Positions 44,723 to 52,832 of a DNA stretch of 64,000 nt are shown piece after piece. The notes below the pieces were generated by a model that saw only the letters and a program-made list of their open reading frames with translations, ran no database searches and was not told the DNA's origin. Source of the DNA: Candidatus Methylopumilus rimovensis (GTDB lineage Bacteria; Pseudomonadota; Gammaproteobacteria; Burkholderiales; Methylophilaceae); the NCBI RefSeq assembly GCF_006364615.1, contig NZ_CP040986.1, forward strand, positions 310,001 through 374,000, in the 5' to 3' direction. Positions within the stretch are counted from its first letter, which is position 1; each line of letters starts with the position of its first letter. Position numbers and translations under genes: made by a program.

Positions 44723-45538
44723 ATGCCGGAACTTCCTGAGGTTGAGATTACCTGTATGGGACTTCAGCCCATACTTAAAAAATCTATCAAAGATATTATT
44801 GTTAGAAACCCTTCTCTAAGATGGCCAGTTCCGTCGCATTTAAAAAAAACACTTCCTAACAAAAAAATATTAAATATTAAAAGACGTGCCAAATATATTC
44901 TTATTCAATTTGAGAATGGGCATCTAATGATTCATTTAGGCATGTCCGGACGACTTGAAATTTTAAGGAAAGATATTTCCCCGCATAAGCACGATCATGT
45001 GGATATTCAATTTCACAACACAAAGAATATTTTAAGATATACAGACCCTAGAAGATTTGGCTCCATACTTTGGGTAGAGAATGATATTAGCCAGCATTTT
45101 TTGATATCAAAATTAGGCCCCGAGCCCTTGGAAAAATTATTTACTGAAAAATATTTATTTTTAAAAATACAAAATAAAAAAACTACTATAAAAAATATTA
45201 TTATGGATAGCCATATTGTTGTAGGAGTTGGAAATATTTACGCGAGCGAATCATTATTTAAAGCTGGTGTACTTCCAAGCAGAATAGCTCAGGACGTCAC
45301 ATTAAGTGAATGTAAGAAGATCGTAAAATATATCAAAGAAACACTACATAAAGCTATCGAATTAGGAGGCAGTTCACTTAGAGATTTTTATAATGTGAAC
45401 GGACAGTCCGGGTACTTTCAACAAACATATGCAGTGTATGGAAGAAAAGGGAAAGCCTGTCGCAAGTGCAGATCAACCATTGAATCAATAATTATTGCGC
45501 AGCGATCAAGCTTTTTTTGCCCTAAATGCCAAACTTAA
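44723..45538 (+). CDS. mutM: Formamidopyrimidine-DNA glycosylase
   Basis: MutM excises 8-oxoguanine and FaPy lesions, with AP-lyase activity. The 271-residue protein starts MPELPEVEI (catalytic Pro2, Glu3), has the LMIHLGMSGRLEI strand, NIYASESLFKAGV and the H2TH region, and ends in an intact zinc finger (CRKCRSTIESIIIAQRSSFF then CPKC). It may be co-transcribed with the ABC cassette. It overlaps the convergent symporter stop by 4 nt. Confidence 0.97.
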   Translation: MPELPEVEITCMGLQPILKKSIKDIIVRNPSLRWPVPSHLKKTLPNKKILNIKRRAKYILIQFENGHLMIHLGMSGRLEILRKDISPHKHDHVDIQFHNTKNILRYTDPRRFGSILWVENDISQHFLISKLGPEPLEKLFTEKYLFLKIQNKKTTIKNIIMDSHIVVGVGNIYASESLFKAGVLPSRIAQDVTLSECKKIVKYIKETLHKAIELGGSSLRDFYNVNGQSGYFQQTYAVYGRKGKACRKCRSTIESIIIAQRSSFFCPKCQT

Positions 45539-46962
45539 TTATTGATTTTATCTGCTTCCTTTATGATTTTAGGAAGCAAAGAACCTACTATCATCCCAAT
45601 AATGCTATTACCCAAGCCTATAAGTTGTGCAGGTATTGGTGCATGGTTACCGAGAAAAATTTCAGCAAATAACCAAGATCCTATTCCTCCAATAATAGCC
45701 AATAAAGCTCCTTGACTATTTGCTTTTTTCCAAAATGCACCAAACACAAGCGGGACAAATGCGCCCGCAAGTGTAATTTTATAAGCTGACTCAACCATTT
45801 TAAAAATTGATAGATTTGAACTGAGTGCATAAAGTAAAACAATAGAAGAAAAACATACAAGTGTAATTCTCATAATTTTAAGTAAATGCTTATCGCTAAT
45901 TTTTGGAAAATACCCTTTTACAATATTTTCTGCAAAAGTAATGGAAGGTGCTAAAAGTGTAGCTGATGAACAACTCATAATAGCTGATAAAACTGCTCCA
46001 AAGAATATTACCTGAGCAAATAAAGGCATGTAATTAAGTACAAGCATTGGTAAAACGTGTTGTGAATTTCTATTTACAAGACCATTAAAATATTCTGCGT
46101 CAATTAAAGTTGCTGAGTAAGCAATAAACATTGGTACAAATGTGAATGTAAAATAAATTAATGCTCCGAGTATCGAGCCGTATAAGGCAATTTTTGCATT
46201 TTTCGCAGATGTAACTCGTTGAAATACATCTTGTTGAGGAACTGATCCCAGCATCATAGTAATCCATGTCCCAAAAAAAGTGATCCATGTCCAAATATCA
46301 CCTTTAGGGAAAAAATCTAGTTTATGATTAATGGCAGCACTTTCAATTACAGGACTAATTCCGCCCGTTAATTGAGAAATCGCATTTGCAATATAAAGAA
46401 GCCCACCAATAACCACGATCATTTGAATAAAATCTAAAATAGCCACAGACAACATACCGCCAAATGTGGTGAAAGTAAGTACAATTAATGTACCAATAAT
46501 CATACCCATTTGCTCGCTAATAAATTGATCTGTAATTATATTAAATATCAAACCAAGCGCCTTAATCTGTGCTGCCACCCATCCTAAGTACGAAATAACA
46601 ATAGCGATAGTCGTTAAAACCTCAATGGTTCTGTTGTATCTGGCTTTATAGAAGTCACCTAAGGTGATGATATTTAATTTGTATAATTTAGAGGAAAAAA
46701 ATAAGCCGGCAATAATCAAACAAAGACTTGAGCCAAAGGGATCAGCTACAACACCATTTAATCCTTCTTTAACGAAAGTTGATGAAACGCCAAAAATGGC
46801 TTCTGCGCCAAACCATGTAGCAAAGACGGTTGCAGTAACTACAGGAAGCGGAAGGTGGCGACCTGCCACGGCATAATCTTTAGTATTCTTAACGCGAGAA
46901 GAAACAAAGATGCCGATTCCAATAGTAACTAATAGATATAGAGATACAAACCAGATAAGCAA
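45535..46962 (-). CDS. Sodium:solute symporter (SSS family)
   Basis: A 475-residue inner-membrane protein with about 13 predicted helices and the SSS-family signatures: SRVKNTKDYAVAGRHLPLPV, TWFGAEAIFGVSS, LGWVAAQIKALG, GGMLSVAILDFIQMIVVIGG and GAVLSAIMSCSSATLLAPS. The substrate cannot be assigned; related proteins carry proline, pantothenate or other solutes. It lies 16 nt downstream of ubiB. Pantothenate is made by the panBCD genes here, which argues mildly against a PanF role. Confidence 0.92.
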   Translation of the reverse strand: MLIWFVSLYLLVTIGIGIFVSSRVKNTKDYAVAGRHLPLPVVTATVFATWFGAEAIFGVSSTFVKEGLNGVVADPFGSSLCLIIAGLFFSSKLYKLNIITLGDFYKARYNRTIEVLTTIAIVISYLGWVAAQIKALGLIFNIITDQFISEQMGMIIGTLIVLTFTTFGGMLSVAILDFIQMIVVIGGLLYIANAISQLTGGISPVIESAAINHKLDFFPKGDIWTWITFFGTWITMMLGSVPQQDVFQRVTSAKNAKIALYGSILGALIYFTFTFVPMFIAYSATLIDAEYFNGLVNRNSQHVLPMLVLNYMPLFAQVIFFGAVLSAIMSCSSATLLAPSITFAENIVKGYFPKISDKHLLKIMRITLVCFSSIVLLYALSSNLSIFKMVESAYKITLAGAFVPLVFGAFWKKANSQGALLAIIGGIGSWLFAEIFLGNHAPIPAQLIGLGNSIIGMIVGSLLPKIIKEADKINN

Positions 46963-46978
46963 TTACTGCTTCCTTAAT

Positions 46979-48523
46979 TTATTTAATAAAATAAAACAAG
47001 ATCACTAAATTTACCAATAAAGTAATTCCAATGAAAGTGATTATGATTTTAAACCAACGAGTTTGATTCCTCTGAGACTTTAAGAAGCTTTCAAAGTCAT
47101 CTTTTGTCATTACGTTTTTATTTTGTGAATTACTTTTTTCGAGAAATTCATGAATGAGTCTAGGTAATTTAGGCGTGAGATGAAGCCAATGAGGAAATTC
47201 ATTTTTTAAGCTTTTAATAATATGTTTAATACCTTTTTGTTCCGACATATATTTTTTTAAAAATGGGGCAGCTGTTTCCCATAAGTCTAAATCAGGATCT
47301 AGGTTTCTACCAAGACCTTCTACATTTAAAAGTGTTTTTTGGAGCATTGTTAGTTGGGGTTGAATTTCCATATTAAAACGTCTAGAGGTTTGAAATAATC
47401 TAATGAGCAAACGTCCAAACGAAATTTCTTTTAAGGGTTTATTAAATATAGGCTCACATACCGAACGAATAGCATTTTCAAATTCATCAATAGAAGTATC
47501 CTTAGGGACCCATCCAGACTCGATATGAGCCAGAGCCACATCATGATAATCACGCTTAAAAAAAGCTAAAAAATTACGTGCTAAATAGTTCTTATCGTTC
47601 TCACTTAAAGAGCCCATAATTCCAAAATCCATAGCAATATAGCGTCCATCATCAGCCACTTGAATATTGCCAGGATGCATATCTGCATGAAAAAAACTAT
47701 CCCTAAATACTTGGGTAAAAAATATCTCTACACCATTGCGAGCAAGATCTTTGATGTTAATTTTTTTCTTACGAAGTGTTTCGACATGACTGATTGGTGT
47801 TCCATGCATTCTTTCCATCACCATCACGTCTTCATTGCAAAAATCCCAATAAACTTCTGGTACGATAAGTAATTTTTTATCTTTGAAATTTTCACCTAAG
47901 CGACTGCAATTTGCTGCATCTAACATAAGATTTAATTCGCTCTGCACATGCTTATAAAATTCAGCAACCACTTCTCTGGGTCTTAGGCGCTTTCCATCAG
48001 ACCAGATTAATTCTAGTAAGCGAGCGATAAGATATAAAAGCTTAATGTCTTTATCGATGACGTGCTTGATATTGGGCCTTAATATTTTGACTGCAACATC
48101 TTTACCGTCATGGAGTGTTGCAAAATGAACTTGTGCTACTGATGCGCTTGCTATTGGCTTAGTATCGAAAGATTTAAAAATCTTATCTAGTGACTTGCCA
48201 TACGAGCCCGTAATAATTTTTTCGGCATCTTTATATGGAAAAGGAGGTACTTGATCTTGGAGCAAAGCTAATTCATCAGCAATGTCCAAGGGAATGAGAT
48301 CTCTTCTAGTAGATAACAGTTGGCCGAACTTAACAAAGATAGGACCTAAATTTTCAAGCGCAAGCCTAAGTCTTGTTCCTCTATTTTTATTATGTGGCCT
48401 AAAGAAAAAGATTATTGAGATAAAGCGAGCAAGAAGATTGAGCTTTCGATTGAATATAATAAACTCCTCAAGGCGATACTTAAGGAGTATGTAGATAATG
48501 TAAATAAGCCTAATATATTTCAT
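46979..48523 (-). CDS. ubiB: UbiB, ubiquinone biosynthesis ADCK-family ATPase
   Basis: UbiB is an atypical kinase-like ATPase supporting ubiquinone synthesis at the membrane. The 514-residue protein has the KxGQ motif (FVKFGQLLSTRRDLIP), the Ala-rich loop in PIASASVAQVHFATLHDGKD with VAVKIL, the FHADMHPGNIQVADDGRYIA catalytic region with MDFGIMG, and a C-terminal membrane helix (IIITFIGITLLVNLVILFYF). It overlaps ubiJ by 4 nt. Confidence 0.96.
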   Translation of the reverse strand: MKYIRLIYIIYILLKYRLEEFIIFNRKLNLLARFISIIFFFRPHNKNRGTRLRLALENLGPIFVKFGQLLSTRRDLIPLDIADELALLQDQVPPFPYKDAEKIITGSYGKSLDKIFKSFDTKPIASASVAQVHFATLHDGKDVAVKILRPNIKHVIDKDIKLLYLIARLLELIWSDGKRLRPREVVAEFYKHVQSELNLMLDAANCSRLGENFKDKKLLIVPEVYWDFCNEDVMVMERMHGTPISHVETLRKKKINIKDLARNGVEIFFTQVFRDSFFHADMHPGNIQVADDGRYIAMDFGIMGSLSENDKNYLARNFLAFFKRDYHDVALAHIESGWVPKDTSIDEFENAIRSVCEPIFNKPLKEISFGRLLIRLFQTSRRFNMEIQPQLTMLQKTLLNVEGLGRNLDPDLDLWETAAPFLKKYMSEQKGIKHIIKSLKNEFPHWLHLTPKLPRLIHEFLEKSNSQNKNVMTKDDFESFLKSQRNQTRWFKIIITFIGITLLVNLVILFYFIK

Positions 48524-49080
48524 AGTTTTTGAAGTCTTTGCTCTAAGCGATCAACATCAAATCGCAAGGTATCAACTTCTTTATTGAATTGATCAACCAG
48601 TCTTTTTTTTGCAATAAGTGGTTTTTCTTCGAGCCAATATTCTTTGAAGGTATCTGCGATATTGAATGATGTTTCTTTTGTGGTTTTAAGGATTTTTTTT
48701 CCTAGTTTTACAAGATGATAAGCTGGAATATCACCAATCACTTCACTTAAATCGTCTTCATAGTCCCATTCAATATCTTTTAATGCGCTACTTATTACTG
48801 TTGCAAAATCTATATCACCTTTAATTTCAATATTTGCTTTTTTATTACCGCGCATCAGCTCTAAAGCTGATGATATAGATAATTTAATTTCTGCATCATA
48901 ATTATCAATATACTCCTTGTATTCTGGAATACCGTCTTCATTCACCCTGAATGCATAATGAATCGGACCAACAACGAATAAAATAGATTTTGATTTATGT
49001 TTGGAAAAGTCTTTTTTTAACCATTCATTTTGTTGAAATAAATGATTAGTAAGATTTCTTTTTATAGTGTCAATGATCAA
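48520..49080 (-). CDS. ubiJ: UbiJ, SCP2-domain ubiquinone biosynthesis accessory factor
   Basis: UbiJ has a sterol-carrier (SCP2) domain and forms the soluble Ubi complex with UbiK, holding the lipid intermediates. The 186-residue protein shows the SCP2 pattern (LFVVGPIHYAFRVNEDGIPE and DAEIKLSISSALELMRGNKK) and a C-terminal coiled region ending VDTLRFDVDRLEQRLQKL. The ubiE-ubiJ-ubiB order is the E. coli order. It overlaps ubiE and ubiB by 4 nt each. Confidence 0.93.
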   Translation of the reverse strand: MIIDTIKRNLTNHLFQQNEWLKKDFSKHKSKSILFVVGPIHYAFRVNEDGIPEYKEYIDNYDAEIKLSISSALELMRGNKKANIEIKGDIDFATVISSALKDIEWDYEDDLSEVIGDIPAYHLVKLGKKILKTTKETSFNIADTFKEYWLEEKPLIAKKRLVDQFNKEVDTLRFDVDRLEQRLQKL

Positions 49081-49829
49081 AATTTGTATCCCATGTGAAT
49101 TGCGACGACGCCCGAGGATAAATTAAGGTACTCCACTTTAGAGAATGACTCTTCCTCCATCATTTTTTTTAATAATTCCTGGTCAGGATGCATTCTTATA
49201 GATTCAACAAGATATTGATAGCTTGATTCATCTTTGGCAAATAATTTGCCTAACTTTGGTAATAATTTAAACGAGAATTGATCATAAAAAAATTGTAATG
49301 GTTTCCATATTTTTGAAAATTCTAGAATTAAAATTTTTCCCCCTGGAGATAAAACTCGATAAATTTCTTTCAGTGCCTTCTTTTTATCTGTCATATTACG
49401 AATGCCGAAACCAATAGTGACACAATCAAAATAGTTATCCGGAAATGGAAGGGATTCAGCATCGCATAAGATGGAAGGTATAAAGATACCTTGATCAATT
49501 AATTTATCACGGCCAATATTTAACATAGATAAATTGATATCTGAATGAATCATTTGACCTTTAAAGTTGGCTGATTGCACCCCAATTTTTTTTGCAAGAA
49601 GAATAGATAGGTCTGCAGTTCCTCCAGCAATATCTAGAATACGAGCATCCTTCTTGATGTTAGATGTATTCACAAGAAATTTTTTCCAAATATGGTGCAT
49701 ACCAAATGACATCAGATCATTCATTAGGTCATAATTTGAAGCGACAGAATGAAATACAGAGGCTACTTTGCCTGCTTTTTGTGATGCATCTATTTCACTA
49801 TAACCAAAATGTGTTTTTTTATTAGCCAT
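49077..49829 (-). CDS. ubiE: Ubiquinone/menaquinone C-methyltransferase UbiE
   Basis: UbiE methylates the benzoquinol ring. From the ATG at 49827-49829 the product has 250 residues: MANKKTHFGYSEIDASQKAG, VFHSVASNYDLMNDLMSFGM, SAM motif ILDIAGGTADLSILLAK, FDCVTIGFGIRNMTDKKKAL and SPGGKILILEFSK. The start overlaps the DUF971 stop by 8 nt. An upstream ATG would add nine residues not seen in the family. Confidence 0.96.
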   Translation of the reverse strand: MANKKTHFGYSEIDASQKAGKVASVFHSVASNYDLMNDLMSFGMHHIWKKFLVNTSNIKKDARILDIAGGTADLSILLAKKIGVQSANFKGQMIHSDINLSMLNIGRDKLIDQGIFIPSILCDAESLPFPDNYFDCVTIGFGIRNMTDKKKALKEIYRVLSPGGKILILEFSKIWKPLQFFYDQFSFKLLPKLGKLFAKDESSYQYLVESIRMHPDQELLKKMMEEESFSKVEYLNLSSGVVAIHMGYKF

Positions 49830-50202
49830 CCGTTTTTGTTCTTTGAATACCAGCATTTGATAATTTTTTTATATACTCTTCCCAAAGCACTTCATAGGTT
49901 GCAGCAAGCTCATATAGATAATCCCATGTATAGATGCCTGTATTATGACCATCTGAAAATACTAATTTGACTGCATACTGACCGACTGGCTCAATACTTT
50001 CTATGCTGACATTTTCCTTATGTGTTTGAAGTATTTCTTGGCCTGGTCCATGACCTTTTACTTCAGCTGATGGTGAATGTACTCGAAGAAATTCGCAGGA
50101 AAGCATACATTCAGTTAGGTTGCTAAATTTTATTTCTAATAGCTTGGATGCTTGATGAAGCTTAATTTCTAAGGGGTATATTTTAGCGTTACTTATTGTC
50201 AC
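49822..50202 (-). CDS. DUF971 (gamma-butyrobetaine hydroxylase-like N-terminal) protein
   Basis: A 126-residue stand-alone DUF971 domain, with PLEIKLHQASKLLEIKFSN, MLSCEFLRVHSPSAEVKGHG and the YAVKLVFSDGHNTGIYTWDY hallmark. This domain resembles the zinc-bearing N-terminal region of gamma-butyrobetaine hydroxylase but lacks the oxygenase part. Stand-alone copies are often next to ubiE in proteobacteria, suggesting a quinone or iron-sulfur role that remains unproven. It lies 67 nt after rpoH and is coupled to ubiE by overlap. Confidence 0.88.
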   Translation of the reverse strand: MTISNAKIYPLEIKLHQASKLLEIKFSNLTECMLSCEFLRVHSPSAEVKGHGPGQEILQTHKENVSIESIEPVGQYAVKLVFSDGHNTGIYTWDYLYELAATYEVLWEEYIKKLSNAGIQRTKTDG

Positions 50203-50269
50203 TTTATGGAGAAGCCTAAAAAAACTATTTTATCGGAGTTCTTTTGGCTTTTTTGGTAAATTTAAAAAA

Positions 50270-51130
50270 TTAATGACTGGAAGACAACATCAATAATTTA
50301 ATTTTTTTCATAGCTGCTTGCTCGATTTGTCGAATTCTTTCAGCTGATACACCAAGTTTATCTGCAAGTTCATGAAGTGTTGAGGCGTCTTTATCTTTTA
50401 ACCATCTTTCTTCTAGGATAAGACGGCTTCTTTCATCAAGCGATGAAAGTGCTTTACTAAGGGACGATAAACTATTTCCTTCAGATTGATCTAGCTCCAT
50501 TTTTTCTGAAGGTTCTGGCGCTTCATCTTTAAGATAAGCAATGGGCCTGAAGACATCATCTTCTGATTCTTCTGAACCATAATCTAATGAAATTTCGTTA
50601 CCATTAAAACGATACTCCATTTCACGAACATCCTCGGGTTTAACATTGAGCTCTTTAGCGATCGAATTGATCTCATCAGACTTAAGAGGCTGTAGAGTTT
50701 TTTTCATACTTCGTAAATTAAAAAATAATTTACGCTGAGCCTTTGTTGTTGCTGTTTTAACTAAACGCCAATTTTTAACGATGTATTCCTGAATTTCTGC
50801 TTTAATCCAGTAGATTGCAAAAGACACTAGTCTTACACCTCTCTCAGGGTCAAATCGCTTTACAGCTTTCATAAGGCCAATATTGCCTTCTTGAACTAAG
50901 TCTGATTGAGGAAGTCCATATCCGGCATAGCCCTTAGCCACTTTAGCTACTAGCTTTAAGTGAGACAAAATCAGTGTTTTAGCTGCCTCAAGGTCGTTTG
51001 ATTTTTTAAGACGCATACCAAGTTCTATCTCTTCTTCGGCAGTAAGAGAGGGAATGGCTCTAATGGATTGCATATAGCGATCGTAACTATCTATAGAGCC
51101 TAATGCAGGTAAGCTTAGATCCAAAGTCAT
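50270..51130 (-). CDS. rpoH: RNA polymerase sigma-32 (heat-shock sigma factor)
   Basis: RpoH directs transcription of heat-shock genes such as grpE and dnaK in this window. From the ATG at 51128-51130 the 286-residue protein reads MTLDLSLPALGSIDSYDRYM, with region 2 (LVQEGNIGLMKAVKRFDPER), the RpoH box region (TKAQRKLFFNLR) and the region 4 helix-turn-helix (LGVSAERIRQIEQAAMKKI). AAGGA lies upstream. An earlier in-frame start at 51187 would lie inside the CIRCE operator and is rejected. ftsX is 119 nt upstream. Confidence 0.96.
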   Translation of the reverse strand: MTLDLSLPALGSIDSYDRYMQSIRAIPSLTAEEEIELGMRLKKSNDLEAAKTLILSHLKLVAKVAKGYAGYGLPQSDLVQEGNIGLMKAVKRFDPERGVRLVSFAIYWIKAEIQEYIVKNWRLVKTATTKAQRKLFFNLRSMKKTLQPLKSDEINSIAKELNVKPEDVREMEYRFNGNEISLDYGSEESEDDVFRPIAYLKDEAPEPSEKMELDQSEGNSLSSLSKALSSLDERSRLILEERWLKDKDASTLHELADKLGVSAERIRQIEQAAMKKIKLLMLSSSH

Positions 51131-51173
51131 CTTAATAAAATCCTTTGTAAAAACTACATTAAAAAGCGTAATT

Positions 51174-51200
51174 TTAGCACTCTTCATTAGAGAGTGCTAG
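51174..51200. promoter_or_regulatory. CIRCE element (HrcA operator) upstream of rpoH
   Basis: The plus strand reads TTAGCACTC-N9-GAGTGCTAG at 51174-51200, against the CIRCE consensus TTAGCACTC-N9-GAGTGCTAA: 17 of 18 arm bases match and the spacer is exactly 9. It lies 44-70 nt before the rpoH start. A TAAAAT at 51176-51171 (minus strand), a possible -10 box, overlaps its edge, so repressor binding would block transcription. hrcA is not in the window. Confidence 0.9.
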
Positions 51201-51226
51201 TTTAATAAAGTTCCCTAAATTTTAAA

Positions 51227-51252
51227 TTAACCTAATAAATACAATAGGTTAA
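51227..51252 (-). terminator. Possible weak terminator after ftsX
   Basis: TTAACCTA pairs with TAGGTTAA (51227-51234 and 51245-51252) over a 10-nt loop, spanning the ftsX stop codon. On the minus strand the stem is followed by TTTAAAATTT, a broken U-tract. The low-GC stem suggests partial termination before rpoH. Confidence 0.35.
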
Positions 51253-52154
51253 GTAGTCATTAATTTTTTAATGGATTGATTAATCGAGATAAAAGAAGCC
51301 GCGACAGCAATCAGAATTGAGCTGCCAACAATAGATAAGTACTGTAGAAGAGTTAAATCAATAATAATAAATTGGGTCCCATAAAGAGCCTCAACCTCAA
51401 CCACAGTTTGATTTAAGAATATTACAATCAATTTGAGGCTGAGAGCAGCAGTTAATCCGCCCCCTAAACCATAAATAAACCCACTGTACAAAAAAGGTCT
51501 TCTTATGAATTGATTTGTAGCACCAATTAATTTACTCAATTCAATTTCTTCGTGGTGCGAAGTCATTTGAAGGCGAATAGTATTACCAATGACCATTGTG
51601 AGCATAGAGGCCAATAAAATTGATGCTAAAAAAATAGCTTTATTTGCTAAATGGAGCAAAGAGTTTAATTTTTTAACCCAACCCGTATCAACAACCACTT
51701 GATCTACCCCCTCAAGTCTATCCAGAGATGATTTTAAAATCACAATTTGATTTGGATTGACGCTATTAGGCGAAACAAAAAAAGCATCAGGTAATGGATT
51801 GTCTGAGAGTCCATTATTTGATTCGTTAAAGCCCATTGATTTTTGAAGTTTAGGCCAAGCCTCCTCTTTTTTAACATAATGATAATTATTAATTTCAATT
51901 CGACTTTTTAACTCTTTTTCGATTTTGTTTTTCGCATCTGCTGAAATATCTTTTTTAAGAAAAATAGTAATTTGAGATTCATGCTGAATAGTTTCAGAAA
52001 TCGATTTTAAATTTTGTACTACCAGGAAAGATATACTCGGCAAAATCAATGTAACACCTATAACCAAGAACATCATAAGAGTAGAAAGCATTGATGCGTG
52101 ACTGCGCTGAAGCGCTTTCAGTAGTATTTGATAATGAGAAACGAAGTAATTCAT
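51249..52154 (-). CDS. ftsX: Cell-division protein FtsX
   Basis: FtsX is the membrane partner of FtsE; the pair activates periplasmic peptidoglycan hydrolases at the septum. The 301-residue protein has a cytoplasmic N-terminus, TM1 (LSTLMMFLVIGVTLILPSIS), a periplasmic domain of about 120 residues, and three C-terminal helices (FLASILLASMLTMVIGNTIR, PFLYSGFIYGLGGGLTAALS, YLSIVGSSILIAVAASFISI). It abuts ftsE directly, with no gap. Confidence 0.95.
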   Translation of the reverse strand: MNYFVSHYQILLKALQRSHASMLSTLMMFLVIGVTLILPSISFLVVQNLKSISETIQHESQITIFLKKDISADAKNKIEKELKSRIEINNYHYVKKEEAWPKLQKSMGFNESNNGLSDNPLPDAFFVSPNSVNPNQIVILKSSLDRLEGVDQVVVDTGWVKKLNSLLHLANKAIFLASILLASMLTMVIGNTIRLQMTSHHEEIELSKLIGATNQFIRRPFLYSGFIYGLGGGLTAALSLKLIVIFLNQTVVEVEALYGTQFIIIDLTLLQYLSIVGSSILIAVAASFISINQSIKKLMTT

Positions 52155-52817
52155 CTATTGGTCAGTAATCTTTATAAGATTGCCTTCTTGTAAGTAAAGT
52201 TGCTTATGTTTTTTCGAAGTAGTTGGTATTTCATGTGTTGCGATAATCACAGTCACACCTAGATCCTGAAAGTTATAAAAAAGATCCATAATTTCATCTG
52301 CATATTTCTTATCTAAATTTCCTGTGGGCTCATCCGCAAGTAAAATCGAAGGCCTACAAGCAATGGCTCTTGCAATTGCTAGACGCTGTTGTTCGCCACC
52401 TGACAAGCTAATAGGCATTGATTTTTCCCGATTAAGCAATCCCACTTTGTCTAGAGCTGCTCGAACACGACCTCTAACATCATTTATGCTCACCTCATTA
52501 ATCTCCAAAGCAAGTGCAATATTTTCATAACAATTACGATCATATAGAAGTTTATGATCTTGAAAAACTAACCCAAATTTCCTTCTTATATAAGGAATGG
52601 CAGCACTTTTTATTTGACTTAAATTTTGATTTTCAAAAATAATTGTCCCGTGTGTAGGAGGTTCAATCGCTGTAATTAATTTTAATAATGTTGATTTTCC
52701 TGCCCCTGAAGGACCTGTTACAAAAATAAGTTCACCAGCATTAATTTCAAAAGTAATGTTTTGTAATGCCTCTAAATTTCCGGGGTATCTTTTGTGGACC
52801 TGATCAAATTTAATCAT
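52155..52817 (-). CDS. ftsE: Cell-division ATPase FtsE
   Basis: FtsE is the ABC ATPase of FtsEX. The 220 residues include Walker A GPSGAGKSTLLKLI, the FGLVFQDHKLLYDRNCYENI Q-loop region, signature LSGGEQQRLAIARAIA and Walker B ILLADEPTGNLD. It sits 15 nt after ftsY, the classic ftsY-ftsE-ftsX-rpoH order of beta- and gammaproteobacteria. Confidence 0.97.
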   Translation of the reverse strand: MIKFDQVHKRYPGNLEALQNITFEINAGELIFVTGPSGAGKSTLLKLITAIEPPTHGTIIFENQNLSQIKSAAIPYIRRKFGLVFQDHKLLYDRNCYENIALALEINEVSINDVRGRVRAALDKVGLLNREKSMPISLSGGEQQRLAIARAIACRPSILLADEPTGNLDKKYADEIMDLFYNFQDLGVTVIIATHEIPTTSKKHKQLYLQEGNLIKITDQ

Positions 52818-52832
52818 TAATAAAAACCGATT

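Noticed and set aside
50270-51187. rpoH starting at 51187
   Set aside because: That start lies within the CIRCE element and the family N-terminus begins at 51130.
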